Of a DNA stretch of 61,570 nt, positions 16,192 to 27,500 are shown piece after piece. Location of the stretch: the NCBI GenBank assembly GCA_017629275.1, contig JAGBXM010000004.1, positions 1 to 61,570 of the forward strand, written 5' to 3'. Each line of letters starts with the position of its first letter. Position 1 is the first letter of the stretch. The position numbers and the translations under genes are program-made. Under the pieces are notes generated by a model. The model saw only the letters and a list, made by a program, of their open reading frames with translations. It made no database searches and was not told the origin of the DNA. Origin of the DNA: Clostridia bacterium (GTDB lineage: Bacteria; Bacillota; Clostridia; Oscillospirales; Acutalibacteraceae).

Positions 16192-17202
16192 TTAACCTGT
16201 GATACCAACGCGGTCGATACTCTTAACGAATTTCTTCTGAAGTATCAAGTAAACGATAAGTATCGGAATAACGAACATCAAGCAACCCGACATCATAATA
16301 GCGATTCTTCTGGGGTCATTACCGTCAAGACGGAGAGTACCCATAGCCTCGGCAGAGGTAATCTCGCTGAGTCGTACTGCCAACGGCCATTTCTCTGCGT
16401 AGAGGTACATAGAAGACAGTGAATAGTCGTTCCAATGCCAGATAAGCGAGAAAACGGTAACGGTGGTAATAACAACACCCGATGAAGGAAGTGCGATGCG
16501 GAGATAGGTCTTCAAGGGACCTGCACCGTCGATCCAGGATGCTTCTTCAAGTTCCTTAGGAAGACCCTTGAAGAACTGGATGTAGATGTAGATGATAAGA
16601 CCTGAACGGATGCCGACACCGAGAAGTGCGGGGAGATAGAATGTCCAGAACGAGTTCAGAACGTTGGGTCGGATATCAATACCCGTCAGCTTGTCAACCA
16701 ATCCCAGGAAGCCCAAGAAGTCGAGCTTAGAATAGTTCATAAAGATCGGGAGCATCATCATCTGCGACGGAACGAGAATGAGAAGGAACATAAAGAAGGT
16801 CAATATCTTCTTTTCCTTAAACTCGAAACGTGCAAGACCGTAAGCAACCAACGAGCAGCTCATAATCTGAATTCCTGCCGAAACGATCTCATACAAAAGG
16901 GTGTTTACAACCGACTTGCCGTATTTCAGAACCTTCAACGCATCCATAAAGTTTTCCATGGTAAGGTCGGGTGAAATCCATACGATAGACGGGTCGTAGA
17001 ACGAATCCTTAGTTCTGAACGAAGAACAGATCATATAGAACAAGGGATAGAGAATGATGTATCCGATAGCTATAAGAATAACGTAACGAAGCACTGCCAT
17101 AAATACGCTGTTGGCTTTAAGCACAGCCTTATATCTTGCCTCGGCACTTGCGTTCTTATATTTCAGATAAAGACCTTTAATATTATCAAAAATCTTAGTC
17201 AT
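16192..17202 (-). CDS. Carbohydrate ABC transporter permease (MalG type)
   Basis: This 336-residue inner-membrane protein has six predicted helices and the cytoplasmic EAA loop EEASWIDGAGPLKTYLRI that contacts the ATPase. It pairs with the 319-residue permease whose stop codon overlaps its start by one base. No ATPase gene lies in the window, so a shared MsmX-like ATPase probably energises the complex (inference). It is the last gene of the operon, directly followed by a terminator. Confidence 0.9.
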   Translation of the reverse strand: MTKIFDNIKGLYLKYKNASAEARYKAVLKANSVFMAVLRYVILIAIGYIILYPLFYMICSSFRTKDSFYDPSIVWISPDLTMENFMDALKVLKYGKSVVNTLLYEIVSAGIQIMSCSLVAYGLARFEFKEKKILTFFMFLLILVPSQMMMLPIFMNYSKLDFLGFLGLVDKLTGIDIRPNVLNSFWTFYLPALLGVGIRSGLIIYIYIQFFKGLPKELEEASWIDGAGPLKTYLRIALPSSGVVITTVTVFSLIWHWNDYSLSSMYLYAEKWPLAVRLSEITSAEAMGTLRLDGNDPRRIAIMMSGCLMFVIPILIVYLILQKKFVKSIDRVGITG

Positions 17203-18161
17203 TAGCTTCTACCTCCTGTATCCCAACGTTTGAGGCAGACCTGCGAGAACACACCCATCAAGACAGCCATAAATACGCCGACAATGATGAAGTAAATCCA
17301 AAGCATTGCAGAGGCCGTGCCGTAGCTTGTTGCAGCACCTCTCATAAGGGTGTAAGCCTGCGACATAACGACGTTGTCCTTGGCTGTAACCAATTCAACA
17401 ATGGTGAAGATAATGACAAGTATCAAGGTTCTTGCCAACATCGGAAGGGTGATGAACCAGAACTCCTCCCACTTGGTAGCGCCTTCGACCTTCGAAACCT
17501 CATAGAGAGAATCGGGGATCGACTGCATACCCGAAATGAAGAGAACGATCTGGATTCCGCAGTTCCAGACAAGGTTGAATATGTCATTCAACAGGCCGCC
17601 GAAGTACGCGCCGATTTCGGTCGGCAACGAAAGCCAGGCCATAATATCGTCAATCTGAAGCATATTGGCAGCGAAGGAATCCGAAACACCTGACGAGGAA
17701 ACATCGGCCGTGGTGGTCTTGAACAGAAGTTCAATGACGACACCGGAGGCAATAATAACCGGCAGGAAGTAGAGACCTCTGAAGAAAAGTCTGCCGCGGA
17801 AGTTCTGGTTAAGTAACAATGCCAGAATCAAGCTTATGATAACGATAACCGGCAAGGAACCGACGATCGAGGTCAGCGAAAGGCTGACGTTGTTAGAGAA
17901 GTTGGCATTCTCATTCCAGGCATAGTTGAAGTTCTTCAGACCTGCATACTGGAAGTGGTATTCACCGCCTGAGAAGCTAACGTCACAGAAAGCGTAGTAA
18001 AACGACTGGAACAGAGGCATTACAAAGAACAGAATAAGACCGATTTCCCAATGAAGTACGAACAGTCTGCCGTAGGTACTCTTGAGCGATTCAATACCCT
18101 TATGCTTTTTATGCTTCTTAACAGCGTTTTTAGGGGCTGCGGTATTCATATTTTCTGTCAT
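17202..18161 (-). CDS. Carbohydrate ABC transporter permease (MalF type)
   Basis: The 319-residue protein has a basic N-terminus (KKHKKHKG), about six membrane segments and the EAA-type loop YEVSKVEGATKWEEFWFI. It is the partner of the overlapping MalG-type permease. Only three bases separate it from the DUF5696 gene upstream, so all are co-transcribed. Its substrate is unknown and may differ from that of the second permease pair in the same operon. Confidence 0.9.
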   Translation of the reverse strand: MTENMNTAAPKNAVKKHKKHKGIESLKSTYGRLFVLHWEIGLILFFVMPLFQSFYYAFCDVSFSGGEYHFQYAGLKNFNYAWNENANFSNNVSLSLTSIVGSLPVIVIISLILALLLNQNFRGRLFFRGLYFLPVIIASGVVIELLFKTTTADVSSSGVSDSFAANMLQIDDIMAWLSLPTEIGAYFGGLLNDIFNLVWNCGIQIVLFISGMQSIPDSLYEVSKVEGATKWEEFWFITLPMLARTLILVIIFTIVELVTAKDNVVMSQAYTLMRGAATSYGTASAMLWIYFIIVGVFMAVLMGVFSQVCLKRWDTGGRS

Positions 18162-18164
18162 TGA

Positions 18165-20462
18165 TTATGCCCCCTTTACTGTATAGCCGCCTGCTGCGAC
18201 CGTAATATCACCGTCGGTATAATCGCGGTTGCCGTAGTTTACGTATACGGTAACACCGTTATCGAAGGTGGTAACTCTGACGTCTTGGGTGATGACCTTG
18301 TGGTCTGCAATCTTGGCACCGTTGACCGAGTTGAAATAGTCTTTATAACCTGCTACGGTCTCAACAATGCTGTCGCGTACACCCAATTCAATGGTTTCAT
18401 CCCAGTATACGGAACCGTAGAATACGTTCTGTGCGGAAGAAACGAGGTTGGTGTTGTACTGGCCAACGAGCGTGTATGTAAGACCGAGACCGCTTTCAAC
18501 AGCCTTGAGGAGGTTGACCTTCTCATTGGTCGAAAGGTTGATCGAAGTGCCAGACATCGAAACAGAACCCTTGAATACGATCTGATAGAACGGAACGTCA
18601 TAGGTGAAGGATCTGTACTTCGAGGACTGAGTGGGAACGTCGTAAACGTGGGTGCAGAGTGCTGCGGCGTAGCCGTTAGCATCACTACCTGCAACATTCA
18701 GACCGTTCTCACCGAACTGAGCGAGAATTGCACTTGCCTGCTTATCGAAATTGGCTCTGGCGTAGTATTCCTTCTCGGCGTAGTCCGAATAAGATATAGA
18801 GGTCAGAGTATCAAGGCTGACACCGGTCAATTTCCAATCCTTTGCAGTCTTTTCAATGTTGGCTGCAACGTCGGAGAATTTGGTACGGGTCACGAGGAAG
18901 TATTTTCCTAAAGTCTTATCGGGCTGACGTGAATTAAGTCCCGTATACTCAAGCTCAGTAAAGCTTCCGGTAGCCGATTCTGCCTTGCCGAAGGTGGTAT
19001 TTACACCGCCGCCCGACGACTTGAATCTGAGCATATCAAAGTTCATATAAAGATTGATTCCGTTATTTTTACTGTACTTGATAAGTTTTTCAAGGTCGGC
19101 TTCCTTGCCGAAGTCCTTACCGAGTGCATAGCCGCCTGCAACGACACCGATGTCGTTACCGTTCTTACCGAAGCCGATAAGGTTGGCGTTGATGCTCTCA
19201 AGACCGGTCTTTCCCTTGACGTCCTTAATAATGCTCTGTGCCTGCTTAACGGTGGTTGCAACAAGCATTGCATCGCTCGGGATACCAAAATGGAACTCGG
19301 TGGTCTCGATGCCGCCGACAAGCTTAAGATTAAGTAAGGAGTCGTTGGACTTTTCAGCCTTTAAATATCCCTCTTCGGTAAGATAATTGCGGTAGGTTTC
19401 GGCCATACCGACGTAGGAAGCATCCTCGCCGTAAAGCGGATAGAAGCCTACGTTGATCTTATCGGGCGTGAAGGCATCAGCATAAAGTCTGGTCTTGATG
19501 ATCGAAGCGGTAAAGAGGTTCTGTACAACCTCCTGATAGCCTCTGATGTGGAACGAGGTGCTGACGTAAGAATAACCGGTGAATTTCTGACCGATTGTGG
19601 TGACAACGCGGGCCATTTCGGCGCCGTCCTTAATGATGGCGCAAACACCCTTGTCACCGTTTACTGCACCGTAAACCGGCATTCTGACGGTTTCGGCGAG
19701 GGTCTTCTTTTCAAACTGAGTTAAGTTGGCATCGGCACCGTAAACGGTCTCGGTAACCTCAACAGCAGCTTCTCTCGTATCGTCAACGGTGGGGCGAACA
19801 ACGGCACCCGAGCCCGACGGAGTGAAGAGATAATAGTCATCCTTATTAACGTCTTTATTGGAGACCGAGCAGAAGAACGGAGCCAGGGTAATACCGTAGA
19901 TATTGTAAAGCTCGTTCTCCTCGATCTTGGTGGGGTCTACCGAAACGTCGACGCCGTTTTCGTTCAAGGTGAACTCAACGGGAACAGTAAGTTCACGGTC
20001 GGGGAAGTAGCAGGTCATAATAAGACCGTTTTCGGTAGGTGTAACGGTATACTTGCCCTTATCGATGGACATTGCAAATGCGTTGGTCTCATCGGTCTGG
20101 AAGTTACCGGTGTTGTAGTAGTGAACGATGATGGGAGACTTGACCTGAGGACGGATGGTTGCCGTTGCACCCTCTTCGTCGATGCTGTAATCGTACGAAG
20201 TGTTAAGTGCTTCCTCGGGGATGTAGCTCCACTCATAATCCATAACCTTATCGTAAAGAACGACGCATTTTCTTTCGGCGCTCCAGATAAGGCTGTAACG
20301 GTCGTTTTCAGCCACACAGGTGGTATCTAAACGCTCGTACTTTTCTAACGGTGTGAATGCCTGCTCGGCAGCACGCTTCTCACTGCATCCTACTGTAACG
20401 AGGAGGAGGCCGCAACAAAGTGCGAAACAAAGCAGCAGAGAAATTATACGCTTTAACTTCAT
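18165..20462 (-). CDS. DUF5696-type lipoprotein
   Basis: The 765-residue protein is exported and lipid-anchored (lipobox Cys at C26, LLVTVGC). An N-terminal beta-sandwich-like region is followed by a middle and C-terminal region with a TIM-barrel feel: strand-end acidic residues in MNFDMLRF and GVSLDTLTS, then YVNYGNRDY near the end. I recognise the family as DUF5696, which commonly travels with YIP1 proteins and sugar ABC transporters in Clostridia and Paenibacillus. A glycoside-hydrolase-like role on imported oligosaccharides is plausible but unproven. It sits between the YIP1 gene (19 bases away) and the permease pair. Confidence 0.7.
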   Translation of the reverse strand: MKLKRIISLLLCFALCCGLLLVTVGCSEKRAAEQAFTPLEKYERLDTTCVAENDRYSLIWSAERKCVVLYDKVMDYEWSYIPEEALNTSYDYSIDEEGATATIRPQVKSPIIVHYYNTGNFQTDETNAFAMSIDKGKYTVTPTENGLIMTCYFPDRELTVPVEFTLNENGVDVSVDPTKIEENELYNIYGITLAPFFCSVSNKDVNKDDYYLFTPSGSGAVVRPTVDDTREAAVEVTETVYGADANLTQFEKKTLAETVRMPVYGAVNGDKGVCAIIKDGAEMARVVTTIGQKFTGYSYVSTSFHIRGYQEVVQNLFTASIIKTRLYADAFTPDKINVGFYPLYGEDASYVGMAETYRNYLTEEGYLKAEKSNDSLLNLKLVGGIETTEFHFGIPSDAMLVATTVKQAQSIIKDVKGKTGLESINANLIGFGKNGNDIGVVAGGYALGKDFGKEADLEKLIKYSKNNGINLYMNFDMLRFKSSGGGVNTTFGKAESATGSFTELEYTGLNSRQPDKTLGKYFLVTRTKFSDVAANIEKTAKDWKLTGVSLDTLTSISYSDYAEKEYYARANFDKQASAILAQFGENGLNVAGSDANGYAAALCTHVYDVPTQSSKYRSFTYDVPFYQIVFKGSVSMSGTSINLSTNEKVNLLKAVESGLGLTYTLVGQYNTNLVSSAQNVFYGSVYWDETIELGVRDSIVETVAGYKDYFNSVNGAKIADHKVITQDVRVTTFDNGVTVYVNYGNRDYTDGDITVAAGGYTVKGA

Positions 20463-20481
20463 TTTTAAATCTCCTCCTTTA

Positions 20482-22647
20482 TCAGAATAGTTTCAGAATC
20501 TCAGAATAGATGGTAGCAATGAAGCCTCCGGTCTGCTGCAGGAGAACTGCAACAGCGATAAGCAGGAACACAACGATGGCGCAACCCAAAAGGGTGAGGA
20601 TCGTGGTCCAGATGAATCGGCCGAGGCTGAAGTCGTGAACGATAATAGAACCTGCGGCGAGCATCAGGAGTGTGTAACCTGTGCAGATAACGGTCAGAAT
20701 GTTGAGGAAGGCGGCCTCTTCGGGTACGAGTACGTTGGTACATACAACGTAAACGACGCTTCCGATCAACGAGGGGATCAAGCTGTAGCTGATGACCGTG
20801 AAAATCTCCTTCATCTTACCCTTACCGCCGAGAAGTGTGCAAACACCCCAGTTGGCGACGGTCCACAGAATAACAAGTCCTGCGGTCTTGGCAAGTATGA
20901 GCAATGCGTTATAGCTGGACGGATCGAAATAGGTGAACGAGAAGCCGCCCAAGGTTGTCTCCATAACGTCAAAGACGTAGTAGAGAGCAATGATAACAAG
21001 ACAGATCGGAATTGAAGTGAGACCCTTTTCCTTGATCTCTCTGAAGTTATCGAACGGATGGGTGAGCATCGTGGTGGCCAGGTGAATTCTTTCGTTCTTA
21101 ATAAGTCTCACCTGATGCTTGGTGGTATACACAAGCAGGAATATGACGGCTGCGATAAGCAGAACTGCCAAAATGATGATCCAGGTAAAGTTCTGTCTGA
21201 TCCACTCGGTACGTACGCTCTTGAAAGCCAAAGCGTAGGTCTCGCGGTCATAACCCTGTTTCGAAAGTTCGATAGCCTTGTTGATATACTCTGCGTTGTT
21301 GCCGGTCTCACCCATTACGTAGTAAGCCTTTGCAAGACCTGCGTAAGCCATCTGACAGTTACGGTCAACGGCAAGTACCTGTTCCCACTCTTCCATCGCC
21401 TCTTCGTAGTCACCTACGATGGTTTTGGCCTGAGCCGATTTCAAAAGCTTACCGTGTTCGGTAATGTTGAAAACGGTTACGGTATCCTGGCTGTTATCGG
21501 TGATGATAACGTCCTGGGTAGCATAATTGTAGGAAATGGAACTCGGGTTGTAGAAGGTACCGTCCTGGTTACCTTCCTTAAGACCGCCGCCGAAAGCGGT
21601 GATCATATTACACTCGGCATCGAAAACGTATACTCTGCCGTAGTGAGCGTCGATTGCGTACATAAATCCGTCGTCGTCAGCCGCAACACCGATAAGACTC
21701 TGGAAACGGGCCGTCTTTTTGATGGGGTCGCTCATTACGTTCTCTTCAACAAAGTTGACGCCGCTTGAAGGAAGAATGTTGGTACCACCCGGATTAAGAC
21801 GCTTGAGCTGAGAGGACTCGGACATTTTGTTGGTAGTACCGGTGGCAGTGTAAACAAAGCCCTCGTGGTCTACCCAAAGGTCAGAGAAGGTGTACGGCAA
21901 CGAACGTGTCATTTCGGAACGCTTGGCGTTGTTCATAAACAGTCTGTTCCACAAAGTGGTGAATGCCTGAACAAGCGTTGCGGGAACGTCGTTGGAACCG
22001 TAGAAACCAAGGAACTCGTCCTCGGGTGAATAAAGGATCGCACCGTAGTAAGAACCGTTACTCAAAATGTAGACGTAACCCTTATGGTCAACCGCAACCT
22101 TAACAGGCTGATAGTTGAAGCCGGTCGGGATAAGGTGCGAATCAGGCAAGGTGTAAAGACGGATGAGGTTACCCTTGGTGTCGCACTTGATTACACGTCC
22201 ATGATAGGTATCGGCAATGTAGATGTTTTCATCATCGTCAACGAAAATACCCTTTGCCTTGGTGAAGTAAAGCTTCGAGCCGTCCTTATCAAGAACATAG
22301 CTGAATGCTACTTCGTTATTGTAATCCTCGTCAAGTGTAATAACTCTTGAGCCGCCGCCATCGAGAACGTAGGTGATGCCGCTTATGGAAACGTGCGAGT
22401 CCTCAATGGTGGATGCTCCCGAGCATTCGAGATCAATTGAAGTAAGTACCTTTCCGGTGTTATACATCGGCTTATTGGCAACGATCTTGCGGGAGTGACC
22501 CGAGAATTCATACCAATAGGTATATGCTTCGTAACTCATTTCGTCGGTCTTGGACAACTCGGCCGAAACACCGATAGTGGGAACGAGCATAAGCACAGCC
22601 AATGCACAGACAAGAACGCGGAGAAGGAGCTTTTGAATCTTTTTCAT
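20482..22647 (-). CDS. NHL-repeat/TPR/YIP1 chimeric membrane protein
   Basis: The 721-residue protein combines three parts. After a signal peptide, residues about 100-385 form an NHL-like beta-propeller, with repeats such as IFVDDDENIYIADTYHGRV. Residues about 400-475 form a TPR-like helical stretch (YEEAMEEWEQVL, AYAGLAKAYYVMG). The C-terminal half has a membrane helix at about 490-510 and then a YIP1-family bundle with the typical WTVANWGVCTLLGGKGKMK segment. It is co-transcribed with the solute-binding protein, permeases and DUF5696 gene. The propeller faces outward, so it may sense or dock a glycan or a partner lipoprotein; this is inference. Confidence 0.75.
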   Translation of the reverse strand: MKKIQKLLLRVLVCALAVLMLVPTIGVSAELSKTDEMSYEAYTYWYEFSGHSRKIVANKPMYNTGKVLTSIDLECSGASTIEDSHVSISGITYVLDGGGSRVITLDEDYNNEVAFSYVLDKDGSKLYFTKAKGIFVDDDENIYIADTYHGRVIKCDTKGNLIRLYTLPDSHLIPTGFNYQPVKVAVDHKGYVYILSNGSYYGAILYSPEDEFLGFYGSNDVPATLVQAFTTLWNRLFMNNAKRSEMTRSLPYTFSDLWVDHEGFVYTATGTTNKMSESSQLKRLNPGGTNILPSSGVNFVEENVMSDPIKKTARFQSLIGVAADDDGFMYAIDAHYGRVYVFDAECNMITAFGGGLKEGNQDGTFYNPSSISYNYATQDVIITDNSQDTVTVFNITEHGKLLKSAQAKTIVGDYEEAMEEWEQVLAVDRNCQMAYAGLAKAYYVMGETGNNAEYINKAIELSKQGYDRETYALAFKSVRTEWIRQNFTWIIILAVLLIAAVIFLLVYTTKHQVRLIKNERIHLATTMLTHPFDNFREIKEKGLTSIPICLVIIALYYVFDVMETTLGGFSFTYFDPSSYNALLILAKTAGLVILWTVANWGVCTLLGGKGKMKEIFTVISYSLIPSLIGSVVYVVCTNVLVPEEAAFLNILTVICTGYTLLMLAAGSIIVHDFSLGRFIWTTILTLLGCAIVVFLLIAVAVLLQQTGGFIATIYSEILKLF

Positions 22648-22661
22648 TATATCCTTCCTCC

Positions 22662-23624
22662 TTATTCTTTGATACCGGCGCTACTCATGGATTCCATAAC
22701 GTTACTCTGTGATATGAGGTAAACGATTATAGGAGGTACCATAAGTATACACGTAACCGCCATCGCACTACCCGAACGGGCGATACCGCCGGCAGTGATC
22801 TGGCCCATGATGGTCGGCAGGGTTTTGAGAGCTTCACTGAAGATCGTACCGCCGGGAACACTTGCCCAAACATCACGGAATGTGAAAAGGGTCAGGGTCA
22901 ACCACATCGGTTTAACGATCGGCATAACAATCTGCCAGAAGATTCTGTAATAACCTGCACCGTCTATCTTCGCGGCTTCAAGCAATGCATTCGGCAAAGC
23001 ACCCTGCATATACTGCTTCATAAGGAAGACACCCATCGTCGATGCAAAGTGAGGCAAGATATATACCCAATAAGTATCGATGATATGTACGCCCGTATAT
23101 ATAATGTAACGGGGAATGTTGAGGGTGTAGCCGTTGAAAAGCAACGAGAACTGGATGATATAGAATATAACACCCTTGAACTTGATGTTCGATTTACAGA
23201 GAACGAAGGCTGCCATTGACGCAATAACAACGTAAAGGAAGGTCGTTCCCAAGGTTACGAACAAGCTGTTGAAAACGTATCTCGACAACGGGATACGAAG
23301 GTTGGACAAAAGTCCGGGCAAGGCTGCGTAGTTGGCCGTCGTGGGACGGTGAACGAAGAATCGCGGAGGGAATATCATAATTTCATCCAACGGCTTCAAC
23401 GAGGTACATACGCAGTAAATGAGCGGCAGGATAGAAAAACAGCCTGCGGCAATGATGAAGAAGAAATAGAAGAAGTTTCCGACCTTTGAACGTGTATAAC
23501 GCTTGGCTTCAGACTTCGAAGAACGTCTGCGGCGCGGAGCCTTCATTTCGTTTACCGAGTCGCGAAGTGCTTTAGCACCGCTCGGTAAAACGAGAACTTC
23601 CTGTTTTTTACTGAACAAACTCAC
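22662..23624 (-). CDS. Carbohydrate ABC transporter permease (MalG type), second pair
   Basis: This 320-residue membrane protein has a basic cytoplasmic N-terminus rich in Arg and Lys, six helices and the EAA loop LEAAKIDGAGYYRIFWQI. It forms a heterodimer with the 307-residue permease 12 bases upstream. It is more like YtcP-type permeases of complex-polysaccharide uptake systems than the other pair; this is a judgement by eye. Confidence 0.88.
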   Translation of the reverse strand: MSLFSKKQEVLVLPSGAKALRDSVNEMKAPRRRRSSKSEAKRYTRSKVGNFFYFFFIIAAGCFSILPLIYCVCTSLKPLDEIMIFPPRFFVHRPTTANYAALPGLLSNLRIPLSRYVFNSLFVTLGTTFLYVVIASMAAFVLCKSNIKFKGVIFYIIQFSLLFNGYTLNIPRYIIYTGVHIIDTYWVYILPHFASTMGVFLMKQYMQGALPNALLEAAKIDGAGYYRIFWQIVMPIVKPMWLTLTLFTFRDVWASVPGGTIFSEALKTLPTIMGQITAGGIARSGSAMAVTCILMVPPIIVYLISQSNVMESMSSAGIKE

Positions 23625-23636
23625 TATCCCACCTCC

Positions 23637-24560
23637 TTACTTACCGGTCATATTGAGTAGTTTGCCGACAATCAATCGGAACAAGATCATCATCAGGAAG
23701 AGTACGACCGAGACCGCCGACGCGTATCCCAACTCGTAACGGACGGTACCGAGGTCCTGCATGTGCGAGACGATGGTATCGGCCGCGTAGCTGACCGACG
23801 GGAAACCTGCAAGTTCTATCGCGATAGCACTGATAGAGAATGCACTCGAAATGGCCATAACCGCACTAAAGAGAAGCATGTGCTTCATAGTGGGCAGGGT
23901 GATGTACCAAAGCTCCTGCCAACGGTTTTTGATACCGTCAATGGAACCTGCTTCGTAAAGCTCGTTATTGACGTTCTGAAGACCTGAAATGTTGGAAAGG
24001 AAGGAAACACCCATACTCGACCAAAGCTGAACTGCTATGATGATCGGTTTGATGTATTCAGCGGTGGAAAGCCAGGTAACAGGCTCAGTGATAAGACCGA
24101 GAGAAAGCAATGCACTGTTGATGTAACCGTAGCTGTCACTCGAGAAAGCAACTGTCCAGATGAAGTGTGCGTTACCGACCAGAGACGGAGCGTAGAACAT
24201 GAAGGACAGCAACGTACGGACGATGGGCGAGAATTCGTTGATGAACCATGCAAAAACGAAGGCGAGAAGGAAGCCTGCGGGTCCGCAGATGATAGCGAAC
24301 AGCAAGGTGTTCTTGAAGACGACGGGGAAAACGTCGTCATCCAGAACCATTCTCATATAGTTGCCCAAACCTGCGAAGCTGGGCGTGTTGATCATATCGA
24401 AGTTAGTAAAGCTAAGAACGATAGAAGAGAGTATCGGCAAGACAAGGAAAACAATGAAGAAGATGAAGAACGGTGCCAACATGGTGTACGAGGGGAACTG
24501 TTCCTGCCACATCGCCTTGCGCTTGATTTTTTTGTTCATTGCAATTTGATTTTTATCCAT
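23637..24560 (-). CDS. Carbohydrate ABC transporter permease (MalF type), second pair
   Basis: The 307-residue protein has six predicted membrane helices and the EAA-type loop YEAGSIDGIKNRWQELWYI. It follows the giant solute-binding protein gene by 18 bases and precedes its MalG-type partner by 12. The order binding protein, MalF, MalG is canonical. No ATPase is encoded nearby. Confidence 0.9.
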   Translation of the reverse strand: MDKNQIAMNKKIKRKAMWQEQFPSYTMLAPFFIFFIVFLVLPILSSIVLSFTNFDMINTPSFAGLGNYMRMVLDDDVFPVVFKNTLLFAIICGPAGFLLAFVFAWFINEFSPIVRTLLSFMFYAPSLVGNAHFIWTVAFSSDSYGYINSALLSLGLITEPVTWLSTAEYIKPIIIAVQLWSSMGVSFLSNISGLQNVNNELYEAGSIDGIKNRWQELWYITLPTMKHMLLFSAVMAISSAFSISAIAIELAGFPSVSYAADTIVSHMQDLGTVRYELGYASAVSVVLFLMMILFRLIVGKLLNMTGK

Positions 24561-24578
24561 TTTTACTCTCCTCCCCTC

Positions 24579-27500
24579 TTACTTTTTAGCGTATTCCGCA
24601 ATCTTACGGGCAATTTCGTTATCCGAAACCTTACCCCACTCAAGCATTGCGTCTTTTTCGTTATCATTACCGTTAAGAACTGCCCAGTAAGCCTGGTCAA
24701 CGGCACGGGATACGTAGTATCCGCCGGGAAGCTCGGGAAGCTCTTCTACGTGACCCCACTGCTCAAGCAGGATTTCGAGGTCGTCGGCGTTCCAGGAATA
24801 AGAACTGAAGGCTTCAACGTTAGCGGTTGCGGTACGGGAAACTGCACCGAGGATAGACTCAACGTTGTTGTTGTAACGAAGCTGGGTGTCAGCCGAGGTC
24901 CACCAGCAGAGGAACTGCCATGCAAGATCCTTATTGGGCGAACGCTTAACGACCGAGCAACCTGTACCCGAACCTGCGATGGGACGGTAAACACTGCCGT
25001 CCTCCTGAAGGATACCGGGGATTGCGGTGATCTTCCAACGACCCTGGATTTCAGGTGCGGCCTGAGTCAACTGGGTGTAGGTGGTGTAGCTCGCAATACC
25101 CAAAGGTGCGCTACCGACACGGAAACGGTTGTAGAAGTCGATCTGCTTCTCAATACCGTACTTGGTGTAAAGGTCGGTCCACTGAGTGAAGGCCTGAATT
25201 GCTTCACTGCTGGTCAACATGGTCTTGTTACGTGCTTCATTGTAAAGCTTAACCTTGTTCTGTGCGAGCATGGTCGGGAACAGGTTCAAGCTGCCCATAC
25301 CTGCGTTAACGGTGGTGGTCGAAGCGATCTTGGTGTAAGGTACGTAGGCGGCCATATTGTTACGCTGGAGGATGGTTGCCGCATCAAGGAACTCATTCCA
25401 GGTCCAGCCCTGACCGTTGTTGGCGGTTTCGGGAGCATCAATACCGAGACGCTCGAAAACGTCGGTTCTGTAATACATTATAAAAAAGCCTTGAGTATCG
25501 GGCAGAGCAAACAGCTTCATATCACCGCCGGTACCGTCACTGTACCAATAAGGCTCACTTGCGGTAGGCTGGAAGCGGGTAAGAACGCTCTCATAGTCAA
25601 GCAGATAGCTGACGTACTCTTTGCCATCCTCATCGGTGTAGGTAACACCTTCGGAGCTGAGCAGATACTTAGGATCCTTTTTATTGGAGAAGTTGGTGAG
25701 GTCGTACAACGCGCCACGCATACCGAGGTTTACGGGGTCGGTACGGCTGAGGTGCAACGACATATCGGGGAAGTTACCTGCGAGCAAACCGTTAACGAGC
25801 GAAGCGTTAACGATCTCAAGCTGAACGCCGATACCGGTCTCTGCGGTAAAGGAGTCCTGAATGAGGTTGCTCAGAACCTGTGTCTGGTCACGGCCCCAGT
25901 TAACCCAGATTCGAACGCTGCCCTTGGCATCGGCCGAAACCGAGCCGCCGATAGAAGTGAAGTCATCGGTGAAGGAAGCGAAGAAACGCTTGGTGCCGAA
26001 TCCGAGTGAACGGAAGAACGAAGCACGGTTATCCTTGAATCCCTTAGTGGGAGATGCCAACTGAATCTGGTCGAGGTTCAAAGGCATGGTCTTCATTTCA
26101 TACAACCACGAACAGGTGGTGGTGTAGTTGGAATAGAAGTCGCTTACGTAGTTCTGTGCGGTATATTTGTTTTCATACATCTCGTTGACAACACGAGCCA
26201 TGTTATTGAGAGCCGAGATGTATTTACTTGAACGGTCACCCGACAAGGCCTTCATATCGCTGGAAAGCTTAACAAGGTCGGTGTGGATGCCGAGCAAAGC
26301 CTCTTCAAAGTTAGGAATCTGTCTGAACAGTTCGTAGTCACGGTTCGGGTCGGGAGAGTCGCTGGTGATCATAATGATATCCATATACATATCACCGATC
26401 TTATCAACGATATCACTCAGTCTCGAATAGAACTCCGAGGTTTCACCCAAAGTAACGGTCATGGTGATGACGTGCTTACCTGCAGTAAGATAGAAACCGT
26501 AAGGCTTCTTGTCACCCAACTTCTTAAAGGTCCAGTCGGTGCAGTAGTCAAAACGGAGGTTAGAGCACTCTTCAAACGGAATCTCACCGTCGATGGAGAT
26601 CGAACGGTAGGTAAAGCCGTCGATAATAACGTCCTGCTTGTAGTTCATACCTATATTATAGATACCGTCGGCAGGAACCTCAACGATCCATGACAAGGTC
26701 TCACCGGGAACCTGCCAGTTGGTGTTACCGATGTAGTTCAACTTGGACTTGACCGGGCTGTTGGGGGTTACGTCGGGAGAACTGTTATCAGCCTTGGAAA
26801 CAAGCGAATTGGTGGACTTGAGCCATGCGTTTTCGCCTTCGATTTCAATAGCGGCACCGGTGTAATCGGCCTTGCCGGTATTCTTGGCTGCATATTCTTC
26901 ATATGTTAAAGTTTTAGCGGGGGCTTCAAGTACGATATTTGCAAGGGCAATGGGTTCGAACACCGACTCAACGGTGATCTTATGAGTTCCGGCAGTAAGT
27001 AAAATCTTATAAGGCTCTGCAACAACACCGACCGGGTCAACGGCATACTGGGTCACAAACTGACCGTATTCCTCCTGCTCGGGGGTGAGCTGGTTACCGA
27101 TGGTATCAACGCGGATTTCGCCCGTGGGGTTGGCAGCGGTAGAGCCTGCATTAACAAACATACGGGGCAGAGACAAAGCGTCAAGACCTGCATAAAGGAT
27201 CTTGCCGTCGATCTTAACGGCAAGCTCTGCAGCACCTGTGCTGGTCTTGTCGTTGGTCTCGTCAGCATCGCCGCCCGTCTTTGTAAGGGGCAGATATGTA
27301 AAGGAAAGGTTATAGATACCGTCTTCGGGAACGGTTATCTCATAGGTGACGGCACCCTGCTGCTGGAACTTGGCGTTATCGCGCCAGGCCAGACAGTTGA
27401 CCGACTTCTTCTCCTGAGTGACAGCACTCAAAAGGACCTCAAAGGTCTGCTCGGTCAGAACACTGACGGCTCCGTCCTTCCCCTCGTATTCGTAATCGGT

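Noticed and set aside
24165..26009. A 614-codon plus-strand frame opposite the giant solute-binding protein and its permease
   Set aside because: It spans the junction of two real minus-strand genes, shows no domain and mirrors their codon pattern.
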